Shown piece by piece: positions 10,401-18,804 of a stretch of DNA of 64,000 nucleotides. Made by a program: the position numbers and the translations under genes. Under the pieces are notes generated by a model. It was not told the DNA's origin. It did not search any database and saw only the letters and a list, made by a program, of their open reading frames with translations. Positions within the stretch are counted from its first letter, which is position 1. The number at the start of each line of letters is the position of its first letter. This stretch comes from CAZTYI01 sp964466185 (lineage in GTDB: Bacteria > Chlamydiota > Chlamydiia > Chlamydiales > SM23-39), in the NCBI GenBank assembly GCA_964466185.1, contig CAYXMS010000003.1, positions 14,262 through 78,261 on the forward strand. The letters run 5' to 3'.

Positions 10401-13320
10401 TTTCCTTCAGTTGCTTCTGTTTTTCTTGGCTTCTGTTTTTTTTATGTTCTAAAAAATTATTTTGAGAACATAACTGTAAAAGAGCTTTCGCCGTTTTAGT
10501 TTTTTGTTTGTAGATGTGTCGGAACGGCCCTGCAAAAACAACTTTTCCGCCTTTTTCTCCAGCACCGGGACCTAGATCTATAATCCAATCGCAAAGTTCG
10601 ACAATTTCCATGTTATGTTCAATTAAAATGACTGTGTTGCCTTTTTCTGTTAAGTTTTGCAGGATATCGGATAATTTCTGGATGTCGGCAAAATGCAGTC
10701 CTGTGGTGGGCTCATCCAAAATATATATTGTACGCCCGTGTGAAGGGCGGGACAGTTCTTTAGCCAGTTTGATTCTTTGCGCTTCCCCTCCAGATAAAGA
10801 AGAAGAACTTTGTCCTAAATGTAAATATTCCAGCCCTACTTCTTTGAGCATGTTTAGCTTTTGGAAAATTATAGGTATATTGGCGAAAAGCTCTAAAGCA
10901 TCAGATGCTTCTAAGTTTAAAATGTCGTAGATGTTTTGACCTTTGAAGCGTACGGCCAAAATTTCTTCTGAAAAACGCCTGCCCTGGCATTGTGGACAAG
11001 TTTCCCACTGAGCTTCTTGCTGGTCCATGTCTATTTTAGTCATTCCCAATCCTTTGCAATAAGGGCAAGAGCCTTCTTTTACATTAAAACTAAAATGCCC
11101 CGGCTTAAAACCATGGATTTTACTTTCCGGCAGCGTAGATAGCAGTTTGCGGATTTCGTCTAAGACTTTGATATAAGTTGCCGGATTAGAACGCACTGTT
11201 CTGCCGATCGGCGATTGGTCTACTAAAATAACTTTTTCTAAAGATTCAAATCCGCTGATATTTTTAATAGCGCCGGATTTTAATTTAGAATGCTGCAGTA
11301 AATTGCTTAAATGAGGAAATAAAGTATCGGAAATTAAAGAGGATTTGCCAGAGCCTGAAAGCCCAGTTACGGCTGTTATTGCTCCTAAAGGAATTTGAAC
11401 GTCAAGATTTTTTAGATTATTATGTCGGGCACCGGTAATTTTTAAAAAAGTTTGCGGTTTCCTTTTGGGATAGAGAGAAAATATTTTTTTTTCTCCTTTC
11501 AAATATTGCCCAGTCATAGAACGGGGATTTTGCATAATATCTTTGACGGTTCCCTGTGCGATGATCTCACCGCCTTTTTTGCCGGCCGCAGGTCCAATAT
11601 CCACAATCTGATCAGCACTGAAAATAGTGTCTCTGTCATGTTCAACAACAATAACTGTATTACCCTGGTTTTTGAGCTTTTTTAAAGTGTCTATCAGTCT
11701 GTGCTGGTCTTCGGGATGTAAGCCAATAGACGGCTCGTCTAAAATATAGGTTGTTCCAATTAAGCCTGTGCCTAAAGAAGAAGCTAATCTAACCCTTTGG
11801 GCTTCTCCTCCGGAAAGAGTCGGAGAACTTCTGTCCAGACTAAGATAGCCCAGGCCAACGTCAATTAGATAAATCAGCCGCTTGGTGATTTCTTGAATTA
11901 GATCGGAGCATATTTCTGTTTCAAATTCATTTAATGTTAGATTTTTGAAAAAAGTCAGGGCTTTTTCTAATGGCAAACCGGTAATTTCAAAGATCTTTTT
12001 GCCGTGAAAAAGACTGGCTAGTGGATATTTGGCCAGTCTGTGTCCTTTACATTCGGGACAGACCATGTGAGTCATTAGCTCATGCATATTTTTTAAATAG
12101 ATATCAGAAGTGGCTTCTTTAAGCCTTTTATGAGCTTCAAAAATAATGCCATGGAATCTGACATATTCTATCCAGCGGCTATGTTTTTTAGGATGGGAAA
12201 AATACATTTTTAGCCATTTTTCCTGAACGCCGTAAAGAAATATTTTTTTGGTTTTTTCTGAAAGCTTTTCCCAGGGAATATTTAGACTGAAATTGTAAAT
12301 TCTGGCTAAATTATTATATATATTGCTGTATTTGATAGTCTCATAAGAGGGGGCGATTTTACAGCAGCCCTCTTTAATCGATAGTTTGGGATCAATAATT
12401 TTATCAAGGTCAAATTCAAAAAATTCTCCTAGACCCAAACATTTAGGACACATGCCGTCGGGATGGTTGAAAGAAAAGTTTATCGGCTCTAAAGGGGGAT
12501 AGGAAATTTTAGAAGATTCGCAATAAGCTTTTTCAGAAAAGTTTTTTTGTTTTTTTTGATCCATGGCTTGAACGGCAAAAAAACCATTGCCTATTTCTAA
12601 AGCTAAGGCAATTGCCTCAATCAGTTTTTTTTCTGATTCTGATATGTGAAAAATGCTGCCGGCTGACTTTTTAAAAGGTGTCTTCGGAATAATCAGCCGT
12701 TCTATGACCACATCTACATTATGCGCTTTGTTTTCTTCCAAAACTGGATTTTCCGTCAGATCTAAAATCTGATTATCTACGCTGACGCGAATAAATCCCT
12801 TTTTTAAAAGCTCTTTAAACTCATCTTTAAAAGAGCCTTTTTTGTTTTTAAAAAGGGGCGCGAGGATCAGAATTTTTTCGCTTTCAAAATTTTTTAAAAT
12901 TAACTGATAGATTTCTTCTTTGGTCTGCGGCTTGACCGGCTGTTTGGAAATCGGACAGTAAGCGGTTGCTGCTCTGGCAAAAAGTACCCGCAAAAAATCA
13001 TAAATGCCAGTCATCGTGCCGACAGTAGACCGGGGATTGTGGGAAATGGTTTTTTGCTCAATAGCAACTGTGGCGGACAATCCGCTGATCTCTTCGGCAT
13101 CCGGTTTTTTCAGACCTTTAATAAAGTAACGGCTGCTATGCTGCAAAGCTTCTAAATAGCGTCTTCTGCCTTCTACATAAATAGTATCAAAAGCAAGAGA
13201 TGATTTGCCAGAGCCAGACAGTCCTGTAAAGACAATTAATTTTTCTAGAGGAAGGGTCAAGTCTATAGTTTTGAGATTGTTGACTTTGACCTTTTTTAAA
13301 ATGATAGGCTGCTTTTCCAA
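7495..13320 (-). CDS. uvrA: tandem double-length UvrA excinuclease subunit
   Basis: 1941 aa, about twice a normal UvrA (about 940). It is two UvrA copies fused head to tail, giving four ABC ATPase modules. Walker A motifs lie near residues 33 (GLSGSGKSS), 653 (GLSGSGKSS), 1010 (GPSGSGKTT) and 1640 (GLSGSGKSS). The ABC signatures are LSGGEAQRV, LSGGEAQRI, LSGGEKERI and LSGGESQRL. CxxC zinc-binding pairs occur in both copies (for example CPYCKGLG with CPQCQGRR; CRTCWGLG with CSVCLGYK). UvrA dimers find bulky DNA lesions and load UvrB in nucleotide excision repair; a fused protein would make an intramolecular dimer. Long UvrA is known in Chlamydia. Divergent from pyk, as there. Confidence 0.97.
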   Translation of the reverse strand: MEKQPIILKKVKVNNLKTIDLTLPLEKLIVFTGLSGSGKSSLAFDTIYVEGRRRYLEALQHSSRYFIKGLKKPDAEEISGLSATVAIEQKTISHNPRSTVGTMTGIYDFLRVLFARAATAYCPISKQPVKPQTKEEIYQLILKNFESEKILILAPLFKNKKGSFKDEFKELLKKGFIRVSVDNQILDLTENPVLEENKAHNVDVVIERLIIPKTPFKKSAGSIFHISESEKKLIEAIALALEIGNGFFAVQAMDQKKQKNFSEKAYCESSKISYPPLEPINFSFNHPDGMCPKCLGLGEFFEFDLDKIIDPKLSIKEGCCKIAPSYETIKYSNIYNNLARIYNFSLNIPWEKLSEKTKKIFLYGVQEKWLKMYFSHPKKHSRWIEYVRFHGIIFEAHKRLKEATSDIYLKNMHELMTHMVCPECKGHRLAKYPLASLFHGKKIFEITGLPLEKALTFFKNLTLNEFETEICSDLIQEITKRLIYLIDVGLGYLSLDRSSPTLSGGEAQRVRLASSLGTGLIGTTYILDEPSIGLHPEDQHRLIDTLKKLKNQGNTVIVVEHDRDTIFSADQIVDIGPAAGKKGGEIIAQGTVKDIMQNPRSMTGQYLKGEKKIFSLYPKRKPQTFLKITGARHNNLKNLDVQIPLGAITAVTGLSGSGKSSLISDTLFPHLSNLLQHSKLKSGAIKNISGFESLEKVILVDQSPIGRTVRSNPATYIKVLDEIRKLLSTLPESKIHGFKPGHFSFNVKEGSCPYCKGLGMTKIDMDQQEAQWETCPQCQGRRFSEEILAVRFKGQNIYDILNLEASDALELFANIPIIFQKLNMLKEVGLEYLHLGQSSSSLSGGEAQRIKLAKELSRPSHGRTIYILDEPTTGLHFADIQKLSDILQNLTEKGNTVILIEHNMEIVELCDWIIDLGPGAGEKGGKVVFAGPFRHIYKQKTKTAKALLQLCSQNNFLEHKKNRSQEKQKQLKENFSKKQFLTISQASQFNLKNLNLKIPLNKITVFSGPSGSGKTTLAFDTIYAEAQRRYIEAQPLYIRGMMKMPAKPKIKNLENLPATLALEQKRSSLNPRSTIGTMTEIYDHLRLLFAHLAEAFSPETGEKIVSITKEKVAEHLFKNYPDKKIQILTPIFSFQQESFEMFLERISKLGFIRIRLNGKYFTCDENIPFNKDLKNEIFLVIDRLIVQKSFSKRLLEALALAAEIGKNKMTIALENKDLFFDLSFATLSGLSYPALTAKTFSFNAEEGMCLECQGLGKIFGIDFITKFAKLSPSQIFYQITPYYIGQKFSEIFKIFLQKNGLEAKTAISKQKDKIAPLLKGGLDFISLNKLLKKKNIKFRFRGLEEILAFAAKHSHHRIRSILTNLMHTRTCPHCWGRRLNPLALNAKLSIFKLKKSYSIAELTETSLKNLFQIIHKLQVTKEFLKPIKEQILKQLEFLLDIGLGYLSLHRKLPTLSGGEKERIYLAKHLASKLTSCLYILDEPTIGLHPYHSDLLMQALKKLKKQQNTLILIEHEPQIIKEADLIYDFGPGAGEKGGKITASGNYTEILNNPASLTGRYLSQKKLIFKSNPTATEQAKKNCKNLLKGSKNQNNNFIFQRKKIPSAASAFIEIKNASLHNLKHISTKIPKSLITVVTGLSGSGKSSLISEILQKGAIQALKQKQTQIKLPYAEIKNLEKISKIVAIDQYFIGGSVRSDIATYSEITPLLRAFFAKLPIAKARGLKPRHFSSNHISGMCRTCWGLGIKKIDLQFLPPVETKCSVCLGYKLKRSSLEIKYKHKHLGKILAMTIEEAADFLSAFPNILERLKILQEVGLGYLKLKQDLTTLSGGESQRLKLAFQLMKKSRGKILYLFDEPTIGLHMQDINKLLPIFRRLTDNGHTVIIIEHNLDLMAFADYIIDMGPEAAEEGGKVICFGTPEKIIENKNSYTAIYLRKKFISLL

Positions 13321-13453
13321 AATTATTAAAAAATAAAATTAAAGGTTTTTTATTATCGTTGTAAAAAAGAAATTTCAAGATTATTATGACAAAAAAAAGA
13401 GCATTTTGCCAGTAGTAATTTTTAAACATCCGACTTTTTTTAAAGGTGGGTTT

Positions 13454-15208
13454 ATGGAAGTTTTTTCTAAAGTAATTTGTACAATAGGGCCTTCTGTTTT
13501 TTCTGTAGAAAAAATGAAAGAGCTAATTTTGGCAGGTATGGATGTCGCCCGTCTTAATTTTTCCCATAATACTAGGGAAGAGCATCTTAAAACGATTAAT
13601 AACTTGAAAAGAGCAAGAAAAGAGATTGGCCGGCCTTTGGCTATTATGCTGGATACCAAAGGAGCAGAGATCCGCATAAAAAAAACATTTAATCAAAAAG
13701 AGCTCAAAGTCCAAGCCGGTCAGAAAATTTATTTGAAAAAAGAAATTGAAAATGAACACGATATTTTAATTGAGCCTTTTTCTGTTTTGGAAGGTATTAA
13801 GCCCAAAACCAAAATTCTTATAGATGACGGCTATATTATTACTGAAGTGATTGAAGTCAAAGATTCTGTTGTTACCATAGAAGTTAAAAATGTGGGTGTG
13901 ATTAAACTGAATAAGGGAGTGAATATTCCAGGAGCCAATTCCAAATTGCCGATTTTAACCACTCAGGATATCGAAGATATTCGATTTGGCTGTCAGCAGG
14001 ATGTGGACCTGATTGCCGCTTCCTTTGTCCGCACTCCAGAAGGTGTTTTGGAAGTTAAAAACCTTCTTTTTGAACAAAATAAGTCTGATATTTTAGTTAT
14101 TGCCAAAATCGAAAGCAAAGAAGGTATCGATAATTTTGATGCTATTTCGGAAGTTGCCGATGGCGTTATGGTAGCCCGAGGGGATTTGGGTGTGGAGATT
14201 AATGTTTCCGAAGTCCCCAAATACCAAAAAATTATGCTTGAAAAAAGCATTGTTAATTGCAAGCCTGTAGTTATAGCAACACAAATGCTTGAATCCATGA
14301 TCAATAATCCTAGGCCTACAAGAGCAGAAGTTTCTGATGTGGCCAATGCTATATATGAAGGGGCCACCGCTGTGATGCTCTCGGCAGAAACTGCTGTTGG
14401 AAAATATCCTTTGGAAACTCTTAAGCGCATGAAAAGTATTATTAAAGAGACAGAATCTGATATTGATTATGTCAGTTTTTTCAAAAAACAAAACAAAAAC
14501 CGCTTTTCCGACATTTCTTCTTCTATGGCTATTGCCGCTGTACAAACAGCTTATTCTTCTAATGCGCAGGCGCTTTTTATCTATTCTACTTCCGGCTATA
14601 CCGCCCGCTTGGTTTCTGCCTGGCATCCTAACAAGCCTATTTTTGCACTGACCATTAGCCGCAAAACGTATCATCAGCTGGCTTTTTCCTGGGGAGTGAT
14701 TCCTATTTATACGGAAAAATGCGAAACAGCTTATGAAGCGTTTAAAATCATTGGCGATTATGCTATGAAGAATCAATTGGTATCTTTCGGCGATTTAATT
14801 GTAGTCACAGCAGGTATTCCCTTTGGTAAAAAGGGCTCTACTAATTTGATGATGCTAGACAGCGTAGGCCATATTTTAGTTCGCGGCAAAGGTTCTGGCG
14901 AGACCGTAGAAGGAGAGGTCTATATTATCCGGTCTTCGCATAATGCTTCTTTGGAAAAAGCAGAAAACAAAATTGCCGTTATTCCCCGATGCAGTGAAGA
15001 ATACGAGCCGTTTTTAAAGAAGGCCAAGGGCATTATTTTAGAAAATATGATAGGGGATGCGGCTTCTGAAAAATATGTCATAACTTTAGCAAAAAAACAA
15101 AATATTCCTCTCATTGTTCAGGCTGAAAATGCCATGAGCCTGCTTTCCAATGGTCAAAAGATAGTTTTAGATGCTAAACGCGGTTTGGTATACGTGCCCT
15201 TGAAGTAG
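13454..15208 (+). CDS. pyk: pyruvate kinase with C-terminal PEP-utiliser mobile domain
   Basis: Converts PEP and ADP to pyruvate and ATP in glycolysis. I place the start at ATG 13454 (protein starts MEVFSKVICTIGPS) because AAAGGTGGG lies just before it and the residues further upstream do not resemble the family; this gives 584 aa. Visible motifs are CTIGPS, MDVARLNFSHN, the substrate/metal region MVARGDLGVEI, and TQMLESMI with RPTRAEVSDVANA. Residues after about 470 form an extra domain that ends G.EGEVYIIRS...VLDAKRGLVYVP, the phosphohistidine-like mobile domain of the long (about 585 aa) Firmicute-type enzymes. It lacks the usual His-containing motif as far as I can see. A terminator follows. 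Confidence 0.95.
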   Translation: MEVFSKVICTIGPSVFSVEKMKELILAGMDVARLNFSHNTREEHLKTINNLKRARKEIGRPLAIMLDTKGAEIRIKKTFNQKELKVQAGQKIYLKKEIENEHDILIEPFSVLEGIKPKTKILIDDGYIITEVIEVKDSVVTIEVKNVGVIKLNKGVNIPGANSKLPILTTQDIEDIRFGCQQDVDLIAASFVRTPEGVLEVKNLLFEQNKSDILVIAKIESKEGIDNFDAISEVADGVMVARGDLGVEINVSEVPKYQKIMLEKSIVNCKPVVIATQMLESMINNPRPTRAEVSDVANAIYEGATAVMLSAETAVGKYPLETLKRMKSIIKETESDIDYVSFFKKQNKNRFSDISSSMAIAAVQTAYSSNAQALFIYSTSGYTARLVSAWHPNKPIFALTISRKTYHQLAFSWGVIPIYTEKCETAYEAFKIIGDYAMKNQLVSFGDLIVVTAGIPFGKKGSTNLMMLDSVGHILVRGKGSGETVEGEVYIIRSSHNASLEKAENKIAVIPRCSEEYEPFLKKAKGIILENMIGDAASEKYVITLAKKQNIPLIVQAENAMSLLSNGQKIVLDAKRGLVYVPLK

Positions 15209-15281
15209 TTTTTCATGAAAAAAAATTCTATATATGTAGGTTTTGTATGCAAATTGTTTTTTTTAAAATGGCACAATTCAT

Positions 15282-15307
15282 CCAACCATTAAAATGGTTG
15301 GTTTTCT
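15282..15307 (+). terminator. intrinsic terminator after pyk
   Basis: CCAACCA (15282-15288) pairs perfectly with TGGTTGG (15295-15301) around TTAAAA and is followed by TTTTCTT. It lies between the convergent pyk and rsmE genes, nine bases from the rsmE stop, and probably ends pyk transcription. The reverse strand also has A/T-rich flanks, but the T-tract there is weaker. Confidence 0.75.
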
Positions 15308-15315
15308 TGTGTCCT

Positions 15316-16038
15316 TTAGCGTAATAGTAAAGCAGCAGCTGCGATAGCTGCCGTTTCTGCTCTTAAAATGTTTTCAGAAAGTTTTATTCCTTGAGCTTTA
15401 AGTTCTTTTTTAAAAAAAATCGTTTCATCTTCTGTAAAACCTTTTTCCGGACCAATAAAGCAAATTATGTTGGTGTTTTGTTCTGGTTTTAGAAATTTTC
15501 CGTTTTGAATTGGATTTAAAGCATCAGAAGATAGATCGCCAAAATATTTTTGCATTTTTAGTTTGCAACCAGCAGCAGTTTTTTTTAGGCTGTTAACATA
15601 TGTGATTGTAGGTAGATCCAGTCTTCCGCATTGTTTTAAAGCCGCGATTGCAATTGCTTTGAAGCGCTCTTTTTTATGATCGGAGATTTGTTGGGCCTCT
15701 GAAAGATCTGCCGGGAATAAAATAAATTCATGAACGCCCAGTTCTGTAGCTTTTTCTATTATAAGTTCCATCTTCGCCGGTTTTATTAAACTCATGGCTA
15801 AAGTTAATTTCCAAATAGCAGGCTTGGACTGCACAAGTTTTTTAATCTGTAAAATAGCCTGGTTTTTTTTCAGCTCTTTAATTTCTGCATAAGCTAATTG
15901 ATTTTTGCCATTTACCAATTCTAATAAGCTATGCTTGGAAAGCCTCATAACTTTTAGATGGTGTACTTCGTCTTTGGCTAAGACAATTGTTTTATTTGTT
16001 TTTAAAAGCTGGTCTGTAAAAAAACGGTTTTCTGGCAT
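15316..16038 (-). CDS. rsmE: 16S rRNA m3U1498 methyltransferase
   Basis: 240 aa, family length (about 240). A SPOUT-class enzyme that methylates N3 of U1498 in 16S rRNA with S-adenosylmethionine. The N-terminal PUA-like region (EVHHLKVMRL) is followed by KMELIIEKATELGV, then the knot motifs IGPEKGFTEDE and ILRAETAAIAA, which are diagnostic of RsmE. Start ATG at 16038. It lies 25 bases after the lpxL stop codon on the same strand, so it is probably the distal gene of that transcript. Convergent with pyk. Confidence 0.93.
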   Translation of the reverse strand: MPENRFFTDQLLKTNKTIVLAKDEVHHLKVMRLSKHSLLELVNGKNQLAYAEIKELKKNQAILQIKKLVQSKPAIWKLTLAMSLIKPAKMELIIEKATELGVHEFILFPADLSEAQQISDHKKERFKAIAIAALKQCGRLDLPTITYVNSLKKTAAGCKLKMQKYFGDLSSDALNPIQNGKFLKPEQNTNIICFIGPEKGFTEDETIFFKKELKAQGIKLSENILRAETAAIAAAALLLR

Positions 16039-16063
16039 ATTTTTTAAATGTTTTTTGCAAAGG

Positions 16064-17398
16064 TTAATATTTTTTGAGTAAATGCTTTAAAGTTTTTACT
16101 CGGCATAATGCCGATGCAAAAACTTGGGATAAATTTTGAAAATTTTTGCCTGGTACATTTTGCCTGGCAATTTTTTGAAGATCTTCCAAGGAAAAAGCTT
16201 TTAAAGCAGTGAATTTTAAAAAATGGCGGGATATTTTTGCGTTGTCTGTAAAGTTAAAGACTATTTTACAACGGTATTCTTTTTTGAAAAGATCCTTTTG
16301 TTTATTATAAACAATTACTTCTTCTGCCTGGATAGGGTTTAAATGCTGGTATTTTTTAGGCATAAATAAAAAAATAAAGTCTTTTTGATAGATTCTTTTT
16401 AGCATAGGTAGATGAGCCAGAAGCATTTTTAGTTTTTGTTCTGCTTCAGGCAAAATAATGGCAATGCTTTCAAAACGATAGGCCCGATACAGTGTTTTTA
16501 GATCCTGCTGTTTATAACGATTGTGCTGCCAAAGCCATTGACCGGGATATTGAGAGATCGATGATTGCAGAATTTCCAGGGATTTGTTCATTAACCTGGG
16601 AATTTCTTTTTCCATTGGGTTTTTAAGAATGGGAAAAATAGGATCTGAATAGTGAATGTAATATTTTCCCCGTTTTCTGACGGTAGTTGCCACAATGATA
16701 GGAGAGTTAGTTCTATATGCCAGCAGGGCCGGGGCTGTAGAACTATAAGCCCTACGTCCTAAGAAAGGAAAAAAGTATTCGCTTTCAGGCCGTCCCTGAT
16801 CGCCGACAATGCCTATAAATTTGCCTTGTTTTAATCCTCTGAGCCCTTCTTTGAGAGCTTTTTGGGGAGGAATGATTCTGCCTCCTGTTTTTTCCCTAAC
16901 GGAATTTACCCAATTATAAAGCAATTTATTTCTAAAAGGTTTGCCTATGGCAAGGCCTTTCATTCTTAAATTGCCGTCTAAAAACAAAACTTCCCAATTA
17001 GCTTGGTGTCCGCAGAAAAAGACAATGCCTTTTTTTTTGTTATATAGATCTTGAGCGGTTTGTGGATTTTCACAGATAATTAATTTGGAAAGATCTTTTT
17101 CCTTGGCTAGTTTAGGGTATTCTAAAATAGTAATGGCCAAATTTTGGAAAGTTTTCTTGGCTGTGGCTAGCAATTTTTTTTCGTCGAGTTTTAAGTCTTT
17201 GGCGAGTGCCAAATTGCTAAGTGTACGTTTTCTAAAATCTTTTAATAGATAAAAGGCTAAAATTCCTAAAATATTGCCTATCGTATGTAAAACACAATAA
17301 GGCAGTAAAGAAAATGGTAGCGCAAATGCCTTAACAAGATAATATTGCAGCTTTTCTAAAAATGGTTTGTGCTCTAAGGCAATTGAGTCTTTCGCCAT
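16064..17398 (-). CDS. lpxL: lipid A acyltransferase (LpxL/HtrB family) with C-terminal extension
   Basis: 444 aa against about 300 for the family. The N-terminal 290 residues match Lpx acyltransferases, which add a secondary acyl chain to lipid A at the inner membrane. There is a hydrophobic N-terminal helix (about 20-45), the catalytic HX4E motif in GHQANWEVLF, the GxxG-type segment GIVGDQGRPE, and PGQWLWQHNRYK near residue 285. The remaining 150 residues form a separate alpha/beta region (FIFLFMPKKYQHL, CKIVFNFTDN) of unknown function that loosely recalls one Rossmann half. Chlamydial HtrB is similarly long as I remember. The nearby glycosyltransferase and ybbR/cdaA genes support an envelope role. 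Confidence 0.88.
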   Translation of the reverse strand: MAKDSIALEHKPFLEKLQYYLVKAFALPFSLLPYCVLHTIGNILGILAFYLLKDFRKRTLSNLALAKDLKLDEKKLLATAKKTFQNLAITILEYPKLAKEKDLSKLIICENPQTAQDLYNKKKGIVFFCGHQANWEVLFLDGNLRMKGLAIGKPFRNKLLYNWVNSVREKTGGRIIPPQKALKEGLRGLKQGKFIGIVGDQGRPESEYFFPFLGRRAYSSTAPALLAYRTNSPIIVATTVRKRGKYYIHYSDPIFPILKNPMEKEIPRLMNKSLEILQSSISQYPGQWLWQHNRYKQQDLKTLYRAYRFESIAIILPEAEQKLKMLLAHLPMLKRIYQKDFIFLFMPKKYQHLNPIQAEEVIVYNKQKDLFKKEYRCKIVFNFTDNAKISRHFLKFTALKAFSLEDLQKIARQNVPGKNFQNLSQVFASALCRVKTLKHLLKKY

Positions 17399-17463
17399 TT
17401 GGTATACGTATATAAGTTTTTAGTAAAGCTAATTATACAGGATTAAAAAGATTAATAAAATGA

Positions 17464-17694
17464 TTAGTTTTAATTTTAAAAATAAACGTTTTTAAAGTTA
17501 TAGAAATAATTAAAAACACACATTGTTTATTTTGGGCTACCGGATATAACTTGGTAGCCATACCTTTGGCTGCAGGAGCGTTTTTTGTTTTTGGATTAGT
17601 ATTATCTCTTGTAGCAAGAGCTATTATTATGTTTTTAAATACAGTTAATAATAGTTTTAAATTTCAGACTAATACATTTCAAAGCATAATATAG
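17464..17694 (+). pseudogene. remnant of heavy-metal P1B-type ATPase, C-terminal end
   Basis: A start-less reading frame of 76 codons ends at TAG 17692-17694. It contains LFWATGYNLVAIPLAAGAFF, which is the membrane segment after the P-domain in copper/heavy-metal P-type ATPases. Before it stands LVLILKINVFKVIEIIKNT, matching the usual stretch that reads roughly DIVLI..DP.DV...I.LS..T. After it, SLVARAIIMFLNTV matches the degenerate last helix (normally PAVAAL.MSLSTV). The phosphorylation and ATP-binding domains are absent and the frame is preceded by a stop, so this is a decayed gene end. It overlaps the last 16 bases of the ankyrin gene on the other strand. Confidence 0.6.
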
Positions 17695-18680
17695 TGCTCT
17701 TGATATTTATCTGTTTCCGCTTTTCCAGCTTCTACTTGTTTGTAGGAGCATAAAGGAAAAAGTTCCGGTAAAGAATGTGCCTTGGGAGGAGGTGCTGGCC
17801 GTTCAAGATGCTGTTTAGGAATAGCAGGCATGGATTTGCTGCCCATTGCGCTGGCAGATATAGGGCCGAATGATACAATAGCTGCTCTGCGCCCCTGTCT
17901 GGCTTTGGGATGTTTTTTTGTTCTTAAACGCTGCAGTTTTTCGGCAAGCTGTTTTAAAATTTCTTCCTGTTTATTAATAGAGGCCATTCTAAATATATCA
18001 CGGCCTTCTTGATCTTTTAGATCTATTGAAGCGCTATTTTCTAAAAGTAAATTTACTATTTGCGTATATCCCAAAGAAGCTGCCCAGAAAAGCGCACAGC
18101 GTCCATCTGCATCTTGGTCATCTATTTTAGCTCCTCTTGCAATTAACATTTTAGCAATCTCAAACTTGTTAGTAACGGCTGTAGCATGCAGCGCTGTATA
18201 ATCGCCGCGGCTTTTGGCATTGACATCTGTCAGGGGGTTTTTTAAAAGACGTTTTACAAGATCTTTTTGCCCTTTGAACGCTGCTTGGTGAAGAGGGGTA
18301 AACTGCTGCTTATCACATACAGAAGGGTCGGCTCCATGATCCAAAAGTAAAATAGCAATCGTGCTTTGGCAATGCCAAGCTGCATTATGCAAAGGTAAAT
18401 CTCCGTCTTTATCGCCTATAGTTAAATCTGCATTTTTTTCTAATAAAAATGTAACTATAGCTTGATATCCCTTTTTAACAGCTCTATTGAGTAAGGTGTC
18501 TGCATCAAGATGTTGGGCATTAATATCTCCTCCTTGGTTCAAAAAGTCTTGAAAGATTCTTATATCAGGCTCTTTTTCTTCCAATTCTGCAAAAAGATCA
18601 TCCAAGGTAATATCTTGAACTTCAGCTGGCAGGAATAATGATATATTACTAGATGAGCAAGCTTCAATAGATGAAGACAT
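17679..18680 (-). CDS. ankyrin-repeat protein, candidate host-interaction protein
   Basis: 333 aa with about five to six ankyrin repeats between residues 35 and 245. Recognisable units include DADTLLNRAVKKGYQAIVTFLLEKNAD, DGDLPLHNAAWHCQSTIAILLLDHGAD, QFTPLHQAAFKGQKDLVKRLL, DYTALHATAVTNKFEIAKMLIARGA and GRCALFWAASLGYTQIVNLLLENSA. The Ser-rich N-terminus has no classic signal peptide. The C-terminal 85 residues are low-complexity and basic, then Pro-rich (ERPAPPPKAHS). A strong AGGAGG precedes ATG 18680. Ankyrin proteins mediate protein contacts and are common effectors in host-associated bacteria; export by a type III system would fit Chlamydiota but is inferred. The target is unknown. Confidence 0.85.
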   Translation of the reverse strand: MSSSIEACSSSNISLFLPAEVQDITLDDLFAELEEKEPDIRIFQDFLNQGGDINAQHLDADTLLNRAVKKGYQAIVTFLLEKNADLTIGDKDGDLPLHNAAWHCQSTIAILLLDHGADPSVCDKQQFTPLHQAAFKGQKDLVKRLLKNPLTDVNAKSRGDYTALHATAVTNKFEIAKMLIARGAKIDDQDADGRCALFWAASLGYTQIVNLLLENSASIDLKDQEGRDIFRMASINKQEEILKQLAEKLQRLRTKKHPKARQGRRAAIVSFGPISASAMGSKSMPAIPKQHLERPAPPPKAHSLPELFPLCSYKQVEAGKAETDKYQEHYIML

Positions 18681-18804
18681 AAAAACCTCCTGTTTAAAGA
18701 TTGCTTAAAATTTTTAAAGGTTCTCTTTGAATTTGTAAATAAAAATTTTTAATTTAGCAGCTTTTGGCAAGAATCCATCTTTTTTCGGTAGCGGTAATTG
18801 GCTT

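Noticed and set aside
10514..10930. 138-codon plus-strand frame inside uvrA
   Set aside because: Mirror of the conserved UvrA ATPase signature region; such shadows are common opposite ABC motifs.
14093..14776. 227-codon minus-strand frame inside pyk
   Set aside because: Antisense shadow of a well-conserved enzyme gene; no family features.
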